Assembly: GCF_902804485.1 (NCBI RefSeq)
Contig: NZ_CADCST010000072.1
Location: 1 to 64,000, forward strand
DNA length: 64,000 bases
Reading direction: 5' to 3'
Source: Flavobacterium collinsii
GTDB taxonomy: Bacteria; Bacteroidota; Bacteroidia; Flavobacteriales; Flavobacteriaceae
In this document: in pieces, positions 1 to 7,919 of the stretch
Layout: every line of letters starts with the position of its first letter
Numbering within the stretch: position 1 is the stretch's first letter
Program-made: the position numbers and the translations under genes
Notes under the pieces: generated by a model
Database searches by the model: none
Told to the model about the DNA's origin: nothing
What the model saw: only the letters and a program-made list of their open reading frames with translations

Positions 1-444
1 AACAGCAGCCAATACCAGTGTAACCCCAATCAAAACAGGTCCATTGAGCATTGATGCAGACGGAGTATTAACCTTAGATCCAAACACTGTATCGGGCACG
101 TACCAAATCACTTATACTATTTGTGAAGACGGTGCAACCCCTGTAAATTGTTCAACCACTACTGCTACAGTTGAAGTTAAAAATCCAATCGTAGCCAACA
201 TTGACAATACCTACCCAGTTCAAACACCGGGTACAACAACGGCAACGACAGTTGGAAATGTAACAGCAAACGATACCCTAAACGGACAGCCGGTAACAGC
301 AGCCAATACCAGTGTAACCCCAATCAAAACGGGTCCATTGAGCATTGATGCAGACGGAGTATTAACCTTAGATCCAAACACTGTATCGGGCACGTACCAA
401 ATCACTTATACTATTTGTGAAGAGGGTGCAACCCCTATAAACTG
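1..444 (+). repeat. Near-identical 294-bp coding repeats
   Basis: Bases 1-150 recur at 295-444 with only a handful of substitutions (for example aaaacaggt versus aaaacgggt, and gaagacggt versus gaagagggt). The offset is 294 bp, exactly 98 codons. The next units downstream are diverged at DNA level. The near identity points to recent duplication or gene conversion, and more copies probably lie upstream of the window. Confidence 0.85.
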
Positions 445-2068
445 TGCAAGTGCTACAGCGACAGTTATAGTTGGAAATGGAGCGATTAAGGCATTGACGG
501 AAACTACACTTTCGGTAAATGGAAGTATAGGAGGAACTACAGCTTCATTAATAAATAATGATACTTTGAATGGAAATCCGGCAATAATCAAAAATAATGT
601 TGGAGGAGTAATCTTAAAGGCAATAAATGTTCCGACAGGATTGACTTTAAATGCAGACGGAACTGTAACCGTAAAAGCGGGAACTCCGATAGGAAGATAT
701 GAAGTAGAATATAGTATTTGCGAATATCTAAATCCAACAAACTGTGCGACTGTAAAAAGTTATGTTCCGGTAACAGGTGCAGTTATAAAAGCAAATAATG
801 ATAATGCCGGAACTGTTGACAGCAGTAAAGGACAAAGTTCTCCAACAAGTATTTTTCAGAATGATACTTTAAACGGTGTGTTATTGAATCCTTCGACTGT
901 TATCTTAACTACCATTGTTCCAAATCCGAATTTAATTTTAGAAGCTGATGGTACAATTGAAGTAAAACCAGGAACGGCATCAGGAACTTATGAATTAACC
1001 TATCAAATTTGTGAAGCTTTAAACCCAACTAATTGCAGTCAGGCTGTTGCGAAGATTACAGTAATTAACGTTGTAGATCCAGATCCTCCAATACCTTTTG
1101 TGAAGATTGTGATTGTAAATGATGGTATTATAAATGTCGATGGTATAAATGGTTCTCTCGAATTTATCAATGTTTTGGACAATGATTTATTGAAAGGTTC
1201 ACCAATTAATCCTTCAGAAGTTACATTTACCGATCTTTCAAAAAGTCCTTATTTTGAATTTAATTCTGACGGAACCGTAAATGTAAAACCAAACACTCCT
1301 GGCGGAAATTACACCTTAAATTATCAGGTTTGCGAAAAAGCACATCCAACTAATTGTGGTACCGCTACGCTAACTATTTTTGTTGAAGTTCCTGCTATTG
1401 CAGTAATTAAAACAGCAGTATTTAATGATGAAAATGGAAGTGGATTTGCAAATGCAGGTGAAACTATTACATACAAATTTAAAGTAACCAATACTGGAAA
1501 CGTTCCATTAACAGGTGTTATGATTTCTGATCCTTTACCAGGAGTTGTAGTTTCAGGACAGGCAATTGATTTAGATGTAAACGAATCTGATGAACACAAT
1601 TTTACCGCTACTTATAAAATCACACAAAATGATATCAACAAAGGTAGCGTAAGCAATCAGGCAAGCGTTCAGGGACGAAGTGGTAAAGGAGTTGTGGTCG
1701 ATGATATCTCCGATGATGAAAGTAATCTGGAGGACAAACCTACCTTATTGCCTTTAACCGGATGTGTTATAAAAGTCTTTAATGCATTCTCACCAAATGG
1801 AGATGACAAAAATAGCAGATTCTATATTCAGGGCTTAGAATGTTATCCAAGCAACACGGTTGAAATTTATAACCGTTGGGGAGTTTTGGTATTTGAAATG
1901 GACAACTACAATAACGAAGATCGTGTTTTTAAAGGTTTCTCTGAAGGTCGTACCACTATAAAACAATCTGAAGGATTACCGGTAGGAACTTATTTCTACA
2001 TTCTGAAATACAAAGACAACGCATCAAATCCGCATGAACAATCGGGTTATTTATATATCAACAAGTAA
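2..2068 (+). CDS. Giant repeat-domain surface protein with type B T9SS sorting domain (5' truncated)
   Basis: The reading frame is open from base 2, so the start lies outside the window; 688 codons are visible. They hold about four and a half tandem Ig/cadherin-like units of about 98 residues. Each unit has an NDTLNG-type motif, a central DADGxxxL/V segment and a C-terminal ICE...NC cysteine pair 8-9 residues apart that could form a disulfide. A DUF11-like domain (AGETITYKFKVTNTGNVPLTG) follows. The last 100 residues (NAFSPNGDDKN, EIYNRWGVLVFE, PVGTYFYILKY) match the CHU_C / gliding-motility C-terminal domain, the type B sorting signal of the type IX secretion system. The protein is therefore predicted to be secreted and surface-attached, as an adhesin or structural protein. 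The PorP/SprF gene starts 49 bp downstream, the arrangement known for sprB-sprF. Only a weak hairpin (about 2074-2099) separates them. The ligand is unknown. Confidence 0.88.
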   Translation, partial: TAANTSVTPIKTGPLSIDADGVLTLDPNTVSGTYQITYTICEDGATPVNCSTTTATVEVKNPIVANIDNTYPVQTPGTTTATTVGNVTANDTLNGQPVTAANTSVTPIKTGPLSIDADGVLTLDPNTVSGTYQITYTICEEGATPINCASATATVIVGNGAIKALTETTLSVNGSIGGTTASLINNDTLNGNPAIIKNNVGGVILKAINVPTGLTLNADGTVTVKAGTPIGRYEVEYSICEYLNPTNCATVKSYVPVTGAVIKANNDNAGTVDSSKGQSSPTSIFQNDTLNGVLLNPSTVILTTIVPNPNLILEADGTIEVKPGTASGTYELTYQICEALNPTNCSQAVAKITVINVVDPDPPIPFVKIVIVNDGIINVDGINGSLEFINVLDNDLLKGSPINPSEVTFTDLSKSPYFEFNSDGTVNVKPNTPGGNYTLNYQVCEKAHPTNCGTATLTIFVEVPAIAVIKTAVFNDENGSGFANAGETITYKFKVTNTGNVPLTGVMISDPLPGVVVSGQAIDLDVNESDEHNFTATYKITQNDINKGSVSNQASVQGRSGKGVVVDDISDDESNLEDKPTLLPLTGCVIKVFNAFSPNGDDKNSRFYIQGLECYPSNTVEIYNRWGVLVFEMDNYNNEDRVFKGFSEGRTTIKQSEGLPVGTYFYILKYKDNASNPHEQSGYLYINK

Positions 2069-2117
2069 AAATTACGGCGGCCTGGTACTTTCGGGCCGTT
2101 TCTTAAAAGCCATTTAA

Positions 2118-3023
2118 ATGAAAAAGATAATTTTAATGTTCCTGTTTTTTTCGGTTGTGTGTTCTGCTCAGCAAGATGCTCAATACACACAATACATGTA
2201 CAATACCATCGCAATAAATCCTGCTTATGCGGGCTCTCGTGGTGCATTAAGTGTTTTTGGGTTGTACCGTACACAATGGATTGGACTGGACGGAGCACCC
2301 GAAACAAGTACTTTCTCCATCAATACACCTCTAAACAACAGTAATTTAGGATTAGGAGTTTCTTTGGTAAACGATAAAATTGGCCCTACCAACGAGAACA
2401 CTTTATCAGCCGATTTGTCTTATAGTGTTCCAACCTCAGAAACTTTTAAGCTTTCTTTTGGAATAAAAGCCACAGCGAATCTTTTTAATCTGGACATCAA
2501 CAAATTGAATCCAGAAAATCAAGGCGATCCGCAGTTTCAGAATCTAAACAATAGAATTACCCCTAACATTGGAGCCGGGGTTTATTGGCATTCTGACAAA
2601 GCGTATTTGGGATTGTCAATTCCGAATTTTATCGAAACCAATCGTTTTAATGATGATGATACGGCTATTTTTAAAGATAAAATCAACTACTATTTAATGG
2701 CAGGCTACGTTTTTGATCTGAATTATTACATCAAATTCAAACCGGCAATATTGACTAAAATGGTTCAGGGAGCACCTTTACAAGTAGATGCTTCTGCTAA
2801 CTTTATGTTCGATGATAAATTTGTCGTTGGACTGGCATATCGTTGGAGCGCCTCGCTTAGTGCAATGGCTGGTTTTCAGGTAACAGATGGTTTATATATT
2901 GGTTATGGCTACGATCATGAAACCACTAATTTAAGAAGATACAATTCCGGATCACATGAAATCTTCCTGCGTTTTGAGTTTCTTAATAATTATAATAGAA
3001 TTACCTCACCAAGATTCTTCTAA
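2118..3023 (+). CDS. PorP/SprF family type IX secretion outer membrane protein
   Basis: 301 residues with a signal peptide (MKKIILMFLFFSVVCSAQ) followed by the family hallmark QDAQYTQYMYNTIAINPAYAGSRG-like N-terminus, seen here as QYTQYMYNT and INPAYAGSRG. The rest is rich in beta strands and ends RFEFLNNYN..., as expected for a 12-14-stranded outer membrane barrel. Family knowledge: SprF is needed for secretion or surface attachment of its partner type B CTD protein SprB. The upstream neighbour has such a CTD, so this protein is probably its dedicated partner. The next gene starts 11 bp downstream, so the three genes look like one operon. Confidence 0.9.
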   Translation: MKKIILMFLFFSVVCSAQQDAQYTQYMYNTIAINPAYAGSRGALSVFGLYRTQWIGLDGAPETSTFSINTPLNNSNLGLGVSLVNDKIGPTNENTLSADLSYSVPTSETFKLSFGIKATANLFNLDINKLNPENQGDPQFQNLNNRITPNIGAGVYWHSDKAYLGLSIPNFIETNRFNDDDTAIFKDKINYYLMAGYVFDLNYYIKFKPAILTKMVQGAPLQVDASANFMFDDKFVVGLAYRWSASLSAMAGFQVTDGLYIGYGYDHETTNLRRYNSGSHEIFLRFEFLNNYNRITSPRFF

Positions 3024-3034
3024 AACGTTCCTCT

Positions 3035-4975
3035 ATGAAAAGCCAAAAAATACTATACACCTTATCATTTTTATTTCTTTTTTTTAATACAATTGCACAG
3101 ACCGGCAGAATAAATTATGCCGATACCAAATACGAAAAGTACGCTTATATCGATGCCATAAAAATATACGAAAATGTGGCTGACAAAGGATATAAAGATG
3201 AAAAAATGTTTCAGCGTCTTGGGAATTCCTACTATTTTAACGGGGAGCTGGTAAAAGCTTTAAAGTGGTATGATGAATTGTTTGCAATGAAGGAACAGCA
3301 AGAGTCGGAATATTTGTACCGATATGCACAATGCCTTAAAGCTGCCGGAAATTATACTAAAGCAGATGCGACATTAGAAAAATTCAATCAAAAACTGACA
3401 TCCGATAAAAGAGGGATTTTATTCGAATCCAATAAAAATTATTTGAACGAGATAAAAGCAAATTCAGGACGATTTGAAATTGCCGATGCCGGAATAAACT
3501 CTAAGTATTCAGATTATGGGAGTACTATTTTTGATAATAAACTAGTTTTTACATCTGCACGAGATACTGGCGGAGTCGCAAAGAAAAATTTCAAATGGAC
3601 CAACAGCTCCTTTACCAATTTATACACTGCGGAGATGCTTCCGGATGGCAGTATAGGAACGCCAGAACGTTTTCAGAAAAAAGTAAATACAAAATTTAAC
3701 GAATCAACACCTGTTTTTACAAAAGATGGGCGAACCATGTACTTTACCCGAAATAATTTTTTAAACGGAAAAAGAGGTAGAAACGATAACAAGGTCACCT
3801 TATTAAAGCTGTACAAAGCAAATTTAATAGAAGGAGAATGGAAAAATATCGAAGCACTTCCGTTTAACAGCGATCAGTATAGTGTAGCGCATCCAACTTT
3901 AAGTGTAGATGAAAAAACACTCTATTTTGCTTCAGATATGCCGGGAACGTTAGGACAGTCGGACTTGTTTAAAGTTGCCATAAATGACGATGGAACTTTT
4001 GGAAAACCTCAAAATTTAGGGGTAGGAATCAATACAGAAGGAAGAGAAACCTTTCCTTTTATTTCCGAAGATAATGAACTTTATTTTGCAACAGATGGAA
4101 GACCCGGATTGGGCGGACTTGATGTATTCGTAGCAAAAATAAATAAAGAAGAAACCTTTGAAGAAATACAAAATATTGGAGAACCAGTAAACAGCCCACA
4201 GGATGATTTTGCTTTTATAATAAACAGTAAAAACAGAAACGGATTCTTCTCTTCCAACAGAGATAATGGCCACGGACTTGATGATGTTTACCGATTCACA
4301 GAAAGAAGAAAACTGAATTGCGAGCAGGAATTAATAGGTACTATAACCGATTCGGAAACCAACACAGTTCTTTCAAATACGAAAGTAGCATTGTTCGATG
4401 AAAATTTCCAGGCTGTTGCAGAAGTTGTTTCTGATGAGAAAGGAAATTATATTTTTCCGAATGTAAAATGTGGTAAAAATTATTCTGTTCGAGCTTCAAA
4501 AATGGATTATGAGAGCAAGGAAACTCCGGTAACAATAAAAAGAAATTCTGGAAAAACGACTTTATTGATTCAGCTGGAAAAGAGAATTAAACCCATTGAA
4601 GTGGGAACAGATCTGGCAAAGACACTTGACATTCCTATTATCTATTTTGATCTCGACAAAGCCACTATTAAAAAAGAATCCGCTTATCAGTTAGAGAAAA
4701 TTGTCGAAATTCTAAAACAATACCCAGCCTTAAAATTGGATATCCGTTCCCATACAGACAGTCGACAAACCTTGCAATACAATCAGGTTTTATCCGACAA
4801 GAGAGCCAAATCAACCCGAAACTGGCTGATTCAAAAAGGAGTAGACCCAGCCCGATTAACCGCAAAAGGATACGGCGAAACCCAATTGGTAAACCAATGT
4901 TCTGATGGAGTAAAATGTACCGATGAAGAACATGAACGCAACCGAAGAAGCGAATTTGTAATCACCAATTTGTAA
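3035..4975 (+). CDS. PorE-like TPR / beta-propeller / OmpA lipoprotein-type envelope protein
   Basis: 646 residues with an N-terminal signal peptide (ending NTIAQ). In order the domains are: TPR-like helices about 30-115 (DAIKIYENVADKGYKDEKM, ALKWYDELF, ADATLEKF); a PD40/WD40-like propeller about 145-420 with repeated TxxFTKDGRTMYFTR, LSVDEKTLYFASD and ISEDNELYFATDG blades; a carboxypeptidase-regulatory-like domain about 430-515; and a C-terminal OmpA domain about 530-646. The OmpA domain has the peptidoglycan-binding features SHTDSR and ERNRRSEF and the LSDKRAKSTRNWL segment. This is the architecture described for PorE of Porphyromonas, which links the T9SS to peptidoglycan. Here it probably anchors the PorP/adhesin pair to the cell wall. 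No lipobox cysteine was seen. A strong terminator follows. Confidence 0.87.
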   Translation: MKSQKILYTLSFLFLFFNTIAQTGRINYADTKYEKYAYIDAIKIYENVADKGYKDEKMFQRLGNSYYFNGELVKALKWYDELFAMKEQQESEYLYRYAQCLKAAGNYTKADATLEKFNQKLTSDKRGILFESNKNYLNEIKANSGRFEIADAGINSKYSDYGSTIFDNKLVFTSARDTGGVAKKNFKWTNSSFTNLYTAEMLPDGSIGTPERFQKKVNTKFNESTPVFTKDGRTMYFTRNNFLNGKRGRNDNKVTLLKLYKANLIEGEWKNIEALPFNSDQYSVAHPTLSVDEKTLYFASDMPGTLGQSDLFKVAINDDGTFGKPQNLGVGINTEGRETFPFISEDNELYFATDGRPGLGGLDVFVAKINKEETFEEIQNIGEPVNSPQDDFAFIINSKNRNGFFSSNRDNGHGLDDVYRFTERRKLNCEQELIGTITDSETNTVLSNTKVALFDENFQAVAEVVSDEKGNYIFPNVKCGKNYSVRASKMDYESKETPVTIKRNSGKTTLLIQLEKRIKPIEVGTDLAKTLDIPIIYFDLDKATIKKESAYQLEKIVEILKQYPALKLDIRSHTDSRQTLQYNQVLSDKRAKSTRNWLIQKGVDPARLTAKGYGETQLVNQCSDGVKCTDEEHERNRRSEFVITNL

Positions 4976-4994
4976 ATAAAAAGTAATAGTTTAA

Positions 4995-5029
4995 AGCTCT
5001 TTTCTAAATTTTAGAAAAGGGCTTTTTTC
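4995..5029 (+). terminator. Intrinsic terminator after the adhesin operon
   Basis: A 14-bp inverted repeat AGCTCTTTTCTAAA / TTTAGAAAAGGGCT with one G-T pair is followed by a run of T. It lies 19 bp after the OmpA-protein stop codon. Confidence 0.85.
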
Positions 5030-5042
5030 GTTGTTATCAAAT

Positions 5043-5171
5043 TATTCGCAATCTTGTCATCCCGAGGAACGAGGGATCACACTAGTAATTCGACAAAGAT
5101 TGAAGCAGGTTATATTCGCAATCTTGTCATCTCGAGGAACGAGGGATCACACTAGTAATTCGACAAAGATT
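5043..5171. repeat. 59-bp direct repeat, two copies at 70-bp spacing
   Basis: Copy 1 (5043-5101) and copy 2 (5113-5171) are identical except for cccgag versus ctcgag. Both contain the string GAGGAACGAGGGATCACAC. The 11-bp interval is unrelated. The function is unknown; it looks like an expanding intergenic repeat. Confidence 0.9.
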
Positions 5172-5338
5172 TACGATATTAAGAATAGAGTTTAGAATGT
5201 ATTTACTTCGTCAGTCGTTATCGCTCGAGTTTCCTTCGTCAAAAGGACCAAACGATGCGTAAAATACAAATTGGTACCAAACAACCCACAACAAAAACTT
5301 TGCACCTTAGCGTCTTTGCGAGCAAAAAAAATAGTAAT

Positions 5339-5668
5339 TTATTCATTGGCAGGGTGGGAATTCATAGCAACCATCGGGCTAATTTCACTTAAAAAATCAA
5401 ATTCATCCACGGGAAATATCTGGAGAACAGTTTCTAAAATGAGACCTACATTAATGCCAGTCTCTGAATTTTCATATCGATTCTGATTCAATGCGAGAAC
5501 GCATAATTTAAGCATTTCGGTAATCACACTGCCTAACTCAGAATAATTTGCAAACTTAATTTGAGCCATACTGGTTTCTGCATTATCATTGGCCGATTTT
5601 AGAGTGTGGAAATATCGGGCGGTTAGTTTTTGTAGTTGCTCTAGATTTTTAAATTCATTTGTTTCCAT
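5339..5668 (-). CDS. Small hypothetical protein
   Basis: 109 residues, ATG start at 5668. The protein is helical-looking and soluble, with no signal peptide, membrane segment or cysteine cluster (one Cys). Its composition is acidic (EFKNLEQLQKLTARYFHTLK near the start, PVDEFDFLSEISPM near the end). I do not recognise a family. It sits alone between an intergenic repeat and the RAYT array, on the strand opposite its neighbours. A shorter plus-strand frame overlaps it (5271-5486), but that one has low-complexity, Arg/Lys-rich, antisense-like composition. No clear promoter was found. Confidence 0.55.
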   Translation of the reverse strand: METNEFKNLEQLQKLTARYFHTLKSANDNAETSMAQIKFANYSELGSVITEMLKLCVLALNQNRYENSETGINVGLILETVLQIFPVDEFDFLSEISPMVAMNSHPANE

Positions 5669-5873
5669 GATAGCATCTTTGATATATTAAGTTCTGTTTT
5701 TTTGCGAAATAAATGTATTAAACTATTGGCGTAAATAGCACGACACTTATGTCGTGTTAATAAAATATTGTACTCTTTCTAATCTTAAGTAAGTTGGGTT
5801 TATTATTTTTTAGGTTTTTTCTTATGAAAAATAACTAGATTTGCGATTGTAAATAGTTAGGAGTTAAAAAAAT

Positions 5874-6242
5874 GGGCTGAAAGCCCCTAAAGCATTAGCG
5901 TAGTGCATCGCACTACGATTAAATAGACAAGTACCGCCCTGAAAGGGCAAAAGCAAATTAAAAAACGTAGTTCCAAAGAAGAGTTGGGGGCATTTTTAAA
6001 TAAATATCATGTAGCTTATGATGAACGTTTTCTATGAGATTAGTGCTTTCGCCCTTTCAGGGCTTAGAGAGGCAATCGTTTTTATATTCGTAGTGCGATG
6101 CACTACGCTATTGTTAAGGCTCTTTCAGAGCATGTTCGGGACGTTTATGATTTGAGGCCCTGTTTATAGTAAACTAAAATATTTTTAAGTGATATTCATA
6201 ATCATAGATTTATAATGATAAGTACTTAAAGTCTATAAAAAT
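5874..6242 (+). mobile_element. RAYT-element unit 1 (internally deleted, non-autonomous)
   Basis: The unit begins with hairpin GGGCTGAAAGCCC (5874-5886), then CGTAGTGCATCGCACTACG (5899-5917) and GCCCTGAAAGGGC. It continues with an 85-bp scrap of transposase 3' end (5959-6043), GCCCTTTCAGGGC, CGTAGTGCGATGCACTACG (6089-6107) and a CTCTTTCAGAG hairpin, and ends in an AT-rich tail. Right-side hairpins are reverse complements of the left-side ones. Compared with unit 3, about 390 bp of the transposase is missing. Confidence 0.8.
5959..6043 (+). pseudogene. 3' remnant of RAYT transposase (unit 1)
   Basis: These 85 bp align without gaps to 7125-7209 of the intact transposase, covering its last 27 codons. 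Differences include gtg to ggg, cag to cat and the final tgg to tga, giving an early stop. Confidence 0.85.
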
Positions 6243-6629
6243 GGGCTGAAAGTCCAAAAGCATTAGCATAGTGCGTAGCGCTATGAAATTAGCGTAGTGC
6301 GATTAATTAGACAATGAGTACCGCCCTGAAAGGGCAAAAGCAAATTAAAAAACGTAGTTCCAAAGAAGAGTTGGGGGCATTTTTAAATAAATATCATGTA
6401 TCTTATGATGAACGTTTTCTATGAGATTAGTGCTTTCGCCCTTTCAGGGCTTAGAGAGGCAATCGTTTTTATATTCGTAGCGCGATGCACTACGCTATTG
6501 TTAAGGCTCTTTCAGAGCATGTTCGGAACGTTTATGATTTGAGGCCCTGTTTATAGTAAACTAAAATATTTTTAAGTGATATTCGTAATCATAGATTTAT
6601 AATGATAAGTACTTAAAGTCTATAAAAAG
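6243..6629 (+). mobile_element. RAYT-element unit 2 (internally deleted, non-autonomous)
   Basis: It has the same layout as unit 1 and is nearly identical to it across the right half. The left arm carries an additional hairpin CATAGTGCGTAGCGCTATG (6267-6285), as in units 3 and 5, while the second REP hairpin is truncated (cgtagtgcgatt). It carries the same transposase scrap at 6346-6430. Confidence 0.8.
6346..6430 (+). pseudogene. 3' remnant of RAYT transposase (unit 2)
   Basis: 85 bp matching 5959-6043 with about one mismatch (gtagctt versus gtatctt). It shares the remnant-specific substitutions, including tgg to tga, so the two scraps descend from one deleted ancestor. Confidence 0.85.
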
Positions 6630-7409
6630 GGGCTGAAAGTCCAAAAGCATTAGCATAGTGCGTAGCGCTATGAAATTAGCGTAGTGCGATTAATTAGGCA
6701 ATGAGTACCGCCCTGAAAGGGCAAAAGCAAAAGACAACAGTAAATAAAAGAGCATTATGCCACAATCATTATCAAAAGTATATGTTCATTTAGTATTTAG
6801 TACTAAAAGACGTTATCCCTTTATTGACAATGTCATACAAGAGCGTTTATGGGAATATCTTGGCGGAATTTGTAAAGGATTAGAATGCAATCCAATTCAG
6901 ATAGGAGGCTATCAAGATCATGTACATGTACTGTGTTTACTATCTAAAAAAGTCACCCAAATGAAATTGGTTGAAGAAGTAAAAAAGCAATCCTCAAAAT
7001 GGATAAAAACAATAGACGATCGTTACGCGAAATTCTATTGGCAGGATGGTTATGGTATATTTTCTGTCAATCCATCAGAGCTAGAGAGAGTAATACATTA
7101 TATTAAGAATCAGGAAGAGCATCATAAAAAACGTGGCTTCAGAGAAGAGTTGGTGGCATTTTTAAATAAATATCAGGTAGTTTATGATGAACGTTTTCTA
7201 TGGGATTAGTGCTTTCGCCCTTTCAGGGCTTTGGTGATAATCGTTTTTATATTCGTAGTGCGGTGCACTACGCTATTGCTAAAGCTCTTTCAGAGCATGT
7301 TCGGAACGCTTATGATTTGAAGTTCCTTTATTATAAAAACAAAATATATTTAATTGATTATTCATAATGATATATTTATAATGATAAGTACTCAAAGCCT
7401 TTAAAAAAA
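6630..7409 (+). mobile_element. RAYT-element unit 3 (intact, encodes transposase)
   Basis: The left arm carries hairpins at 6630-6642 and the CATAGTGC...GCGCTATG hairpin, plus GCCCTGAAAGGGC at 6711-6722. The transposase occupies 6757-7209. The right arm carries GCCCTTTCAGGGC, a variant CGTAGTGCGGTGCACTACG and a CTCTTTCAGAG hairpin, then the AT-rich tail with ATTTATAATGATAAGTACT. This is the presumed autonomous copy of the array. Confidence 0.8.
6757..7209 (+). CDS. REP-associated tyrosine transposase (IS200/IS605 TnpA-like, RAYT)
   Basis: 150 residues, the normal length for a single-domain Y1 transposase. The HUH metal-binding pair is H55-V-H57 (in GYQDHVHVL). The likely nucleophile is Y115, with Q119 one helical turn on (HYIKNQEEHH), the Y-x3-Q spacing of TnpA Y1 enzymes. 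The start segment VYVHLVFSTKRRYPFI and the WQDGYGIFSVNPSE motif are also typical. Family role: single-strand cutting and joining at hairpin ends. RAYTs in particular act on REP hairpins, which flank this gene on both sides. No TnpB partner is present. All key residues are intact, so the protein may be active. Confidence 0.93.
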   Translation: MPQSLSKVYVHLVFSTKRRYPFIDNVIQERLWEYLGGICKGLECNPIQIGGYQDHVHVLCLLSKKVTQMKLVEEVKKQSSKWIKTIDDRYAKFYWQDGYGIFSVNPSELERVIHYIKNQEEHHKKRGFREELVAFLNKYQVVYDERFLWD

Positions 7410-7582
7410 GGACTGAAAGTCAAAAAACATTAGCTTTCAGGGCTTAAGGTAGGAGTCATTTTTTATTTGTAATGGTAGATTGCGCTGTTACTAAGCCTCG
7501 TTTATTATAAAACAAAACACATTTAATTGATTTATTCATAATCATAGATTTATAATGATGAGTACTTAAAGTATGTAAAAAA
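7410..7582 (+). repeat. RAYT-element unit 4 (decayed)
   Basis: It starts with GACTGAAAGTC (7411-7421), passes directly to a half hairpin (gctttcagggctt) and then to the AT-rich tail (TTTATAATGATGAGTACTTAAAG). The middle of the element is missing. Confidence 0.65.
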
Positions 7583-7694
7583 GGGCTGAAGGCTCAAAAG
7601 CATTAGCATAGTGCGTAGCGCTATGAAATTAGCGTAGTGCACCGCACTACGATTAAATGGACAATGAGTATCGCCCTGAAAGGGCAAAAGCAAA
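7583..7694 (+). repeat. RAYT-element unit 5 (left arm only)
   Basis: GGGCTGAAGGCTC, the CATAGTGC...GCGCTATG hairpin, CGTAGTGCACCGCACTACG and CGCCCTGAAAGGGC follow in the same order as in unit 3. The copy then stops after aaaagcaaat. It is a left arm without a right arm. Confidence 0.75.
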
Positions 7695-7919
7695 TCTTCA
7701 ACAGATTTTTTTATTTAGAATAAATCTGACAATCAAAAAAACAATGCGCTTTTCGTAAAAAAAGATTAGAATTCGATCCTTTCTTTAAACTAAAATTTAT
7801 AAAACATAAAATATTAGTTATTTTGCTTAAAATGAATGTTTTATGGTTTTAAAAAACTGTTTTTCATTGTGGTGTATCTACATTTTTTTCTAACTTTATA
7901 AATCTAAAATTTTTCAGAT
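7695..7919. other. AT-rich upstream region of the CBS gene
   Basis: Very AT-rich, with no open frame of note. It contains a short CAGATT...AATCTG inverted repeat (about 7701-7729). No clear TAnnTTTG promoter was identified. Confidence 0.4.

Larger units (their letters stand above)
4976..5338. other. Gene-free stretch with terminator and short repeats
   Basis: After the terminator this 363-bp stretch holds a 59-bp direct repeat (5043-5101 and 5113-5171). A low-information segment follows, with a TTAGCGTCTTTGCGAGC-type motif (about 5308-5324) similar to scraps seen in other gaps of this window. No plausible protein was seen. Confidence 0.6.

Noticed and set aside
2074..2104. Terminator between the adhesin and PorP/SprF genes
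   Set aside because: The hairpin ACGGC/GCCGT has a bulged stem and no T-run. The genes probably remain one transcript.
5271..5486. 71-residue plus-strand frame overlapping the minus-strand orphan gene
   Set aside because: Its composition is that of antisense DNA, and it shares most of its length with the more protein-like minus-strand gene.
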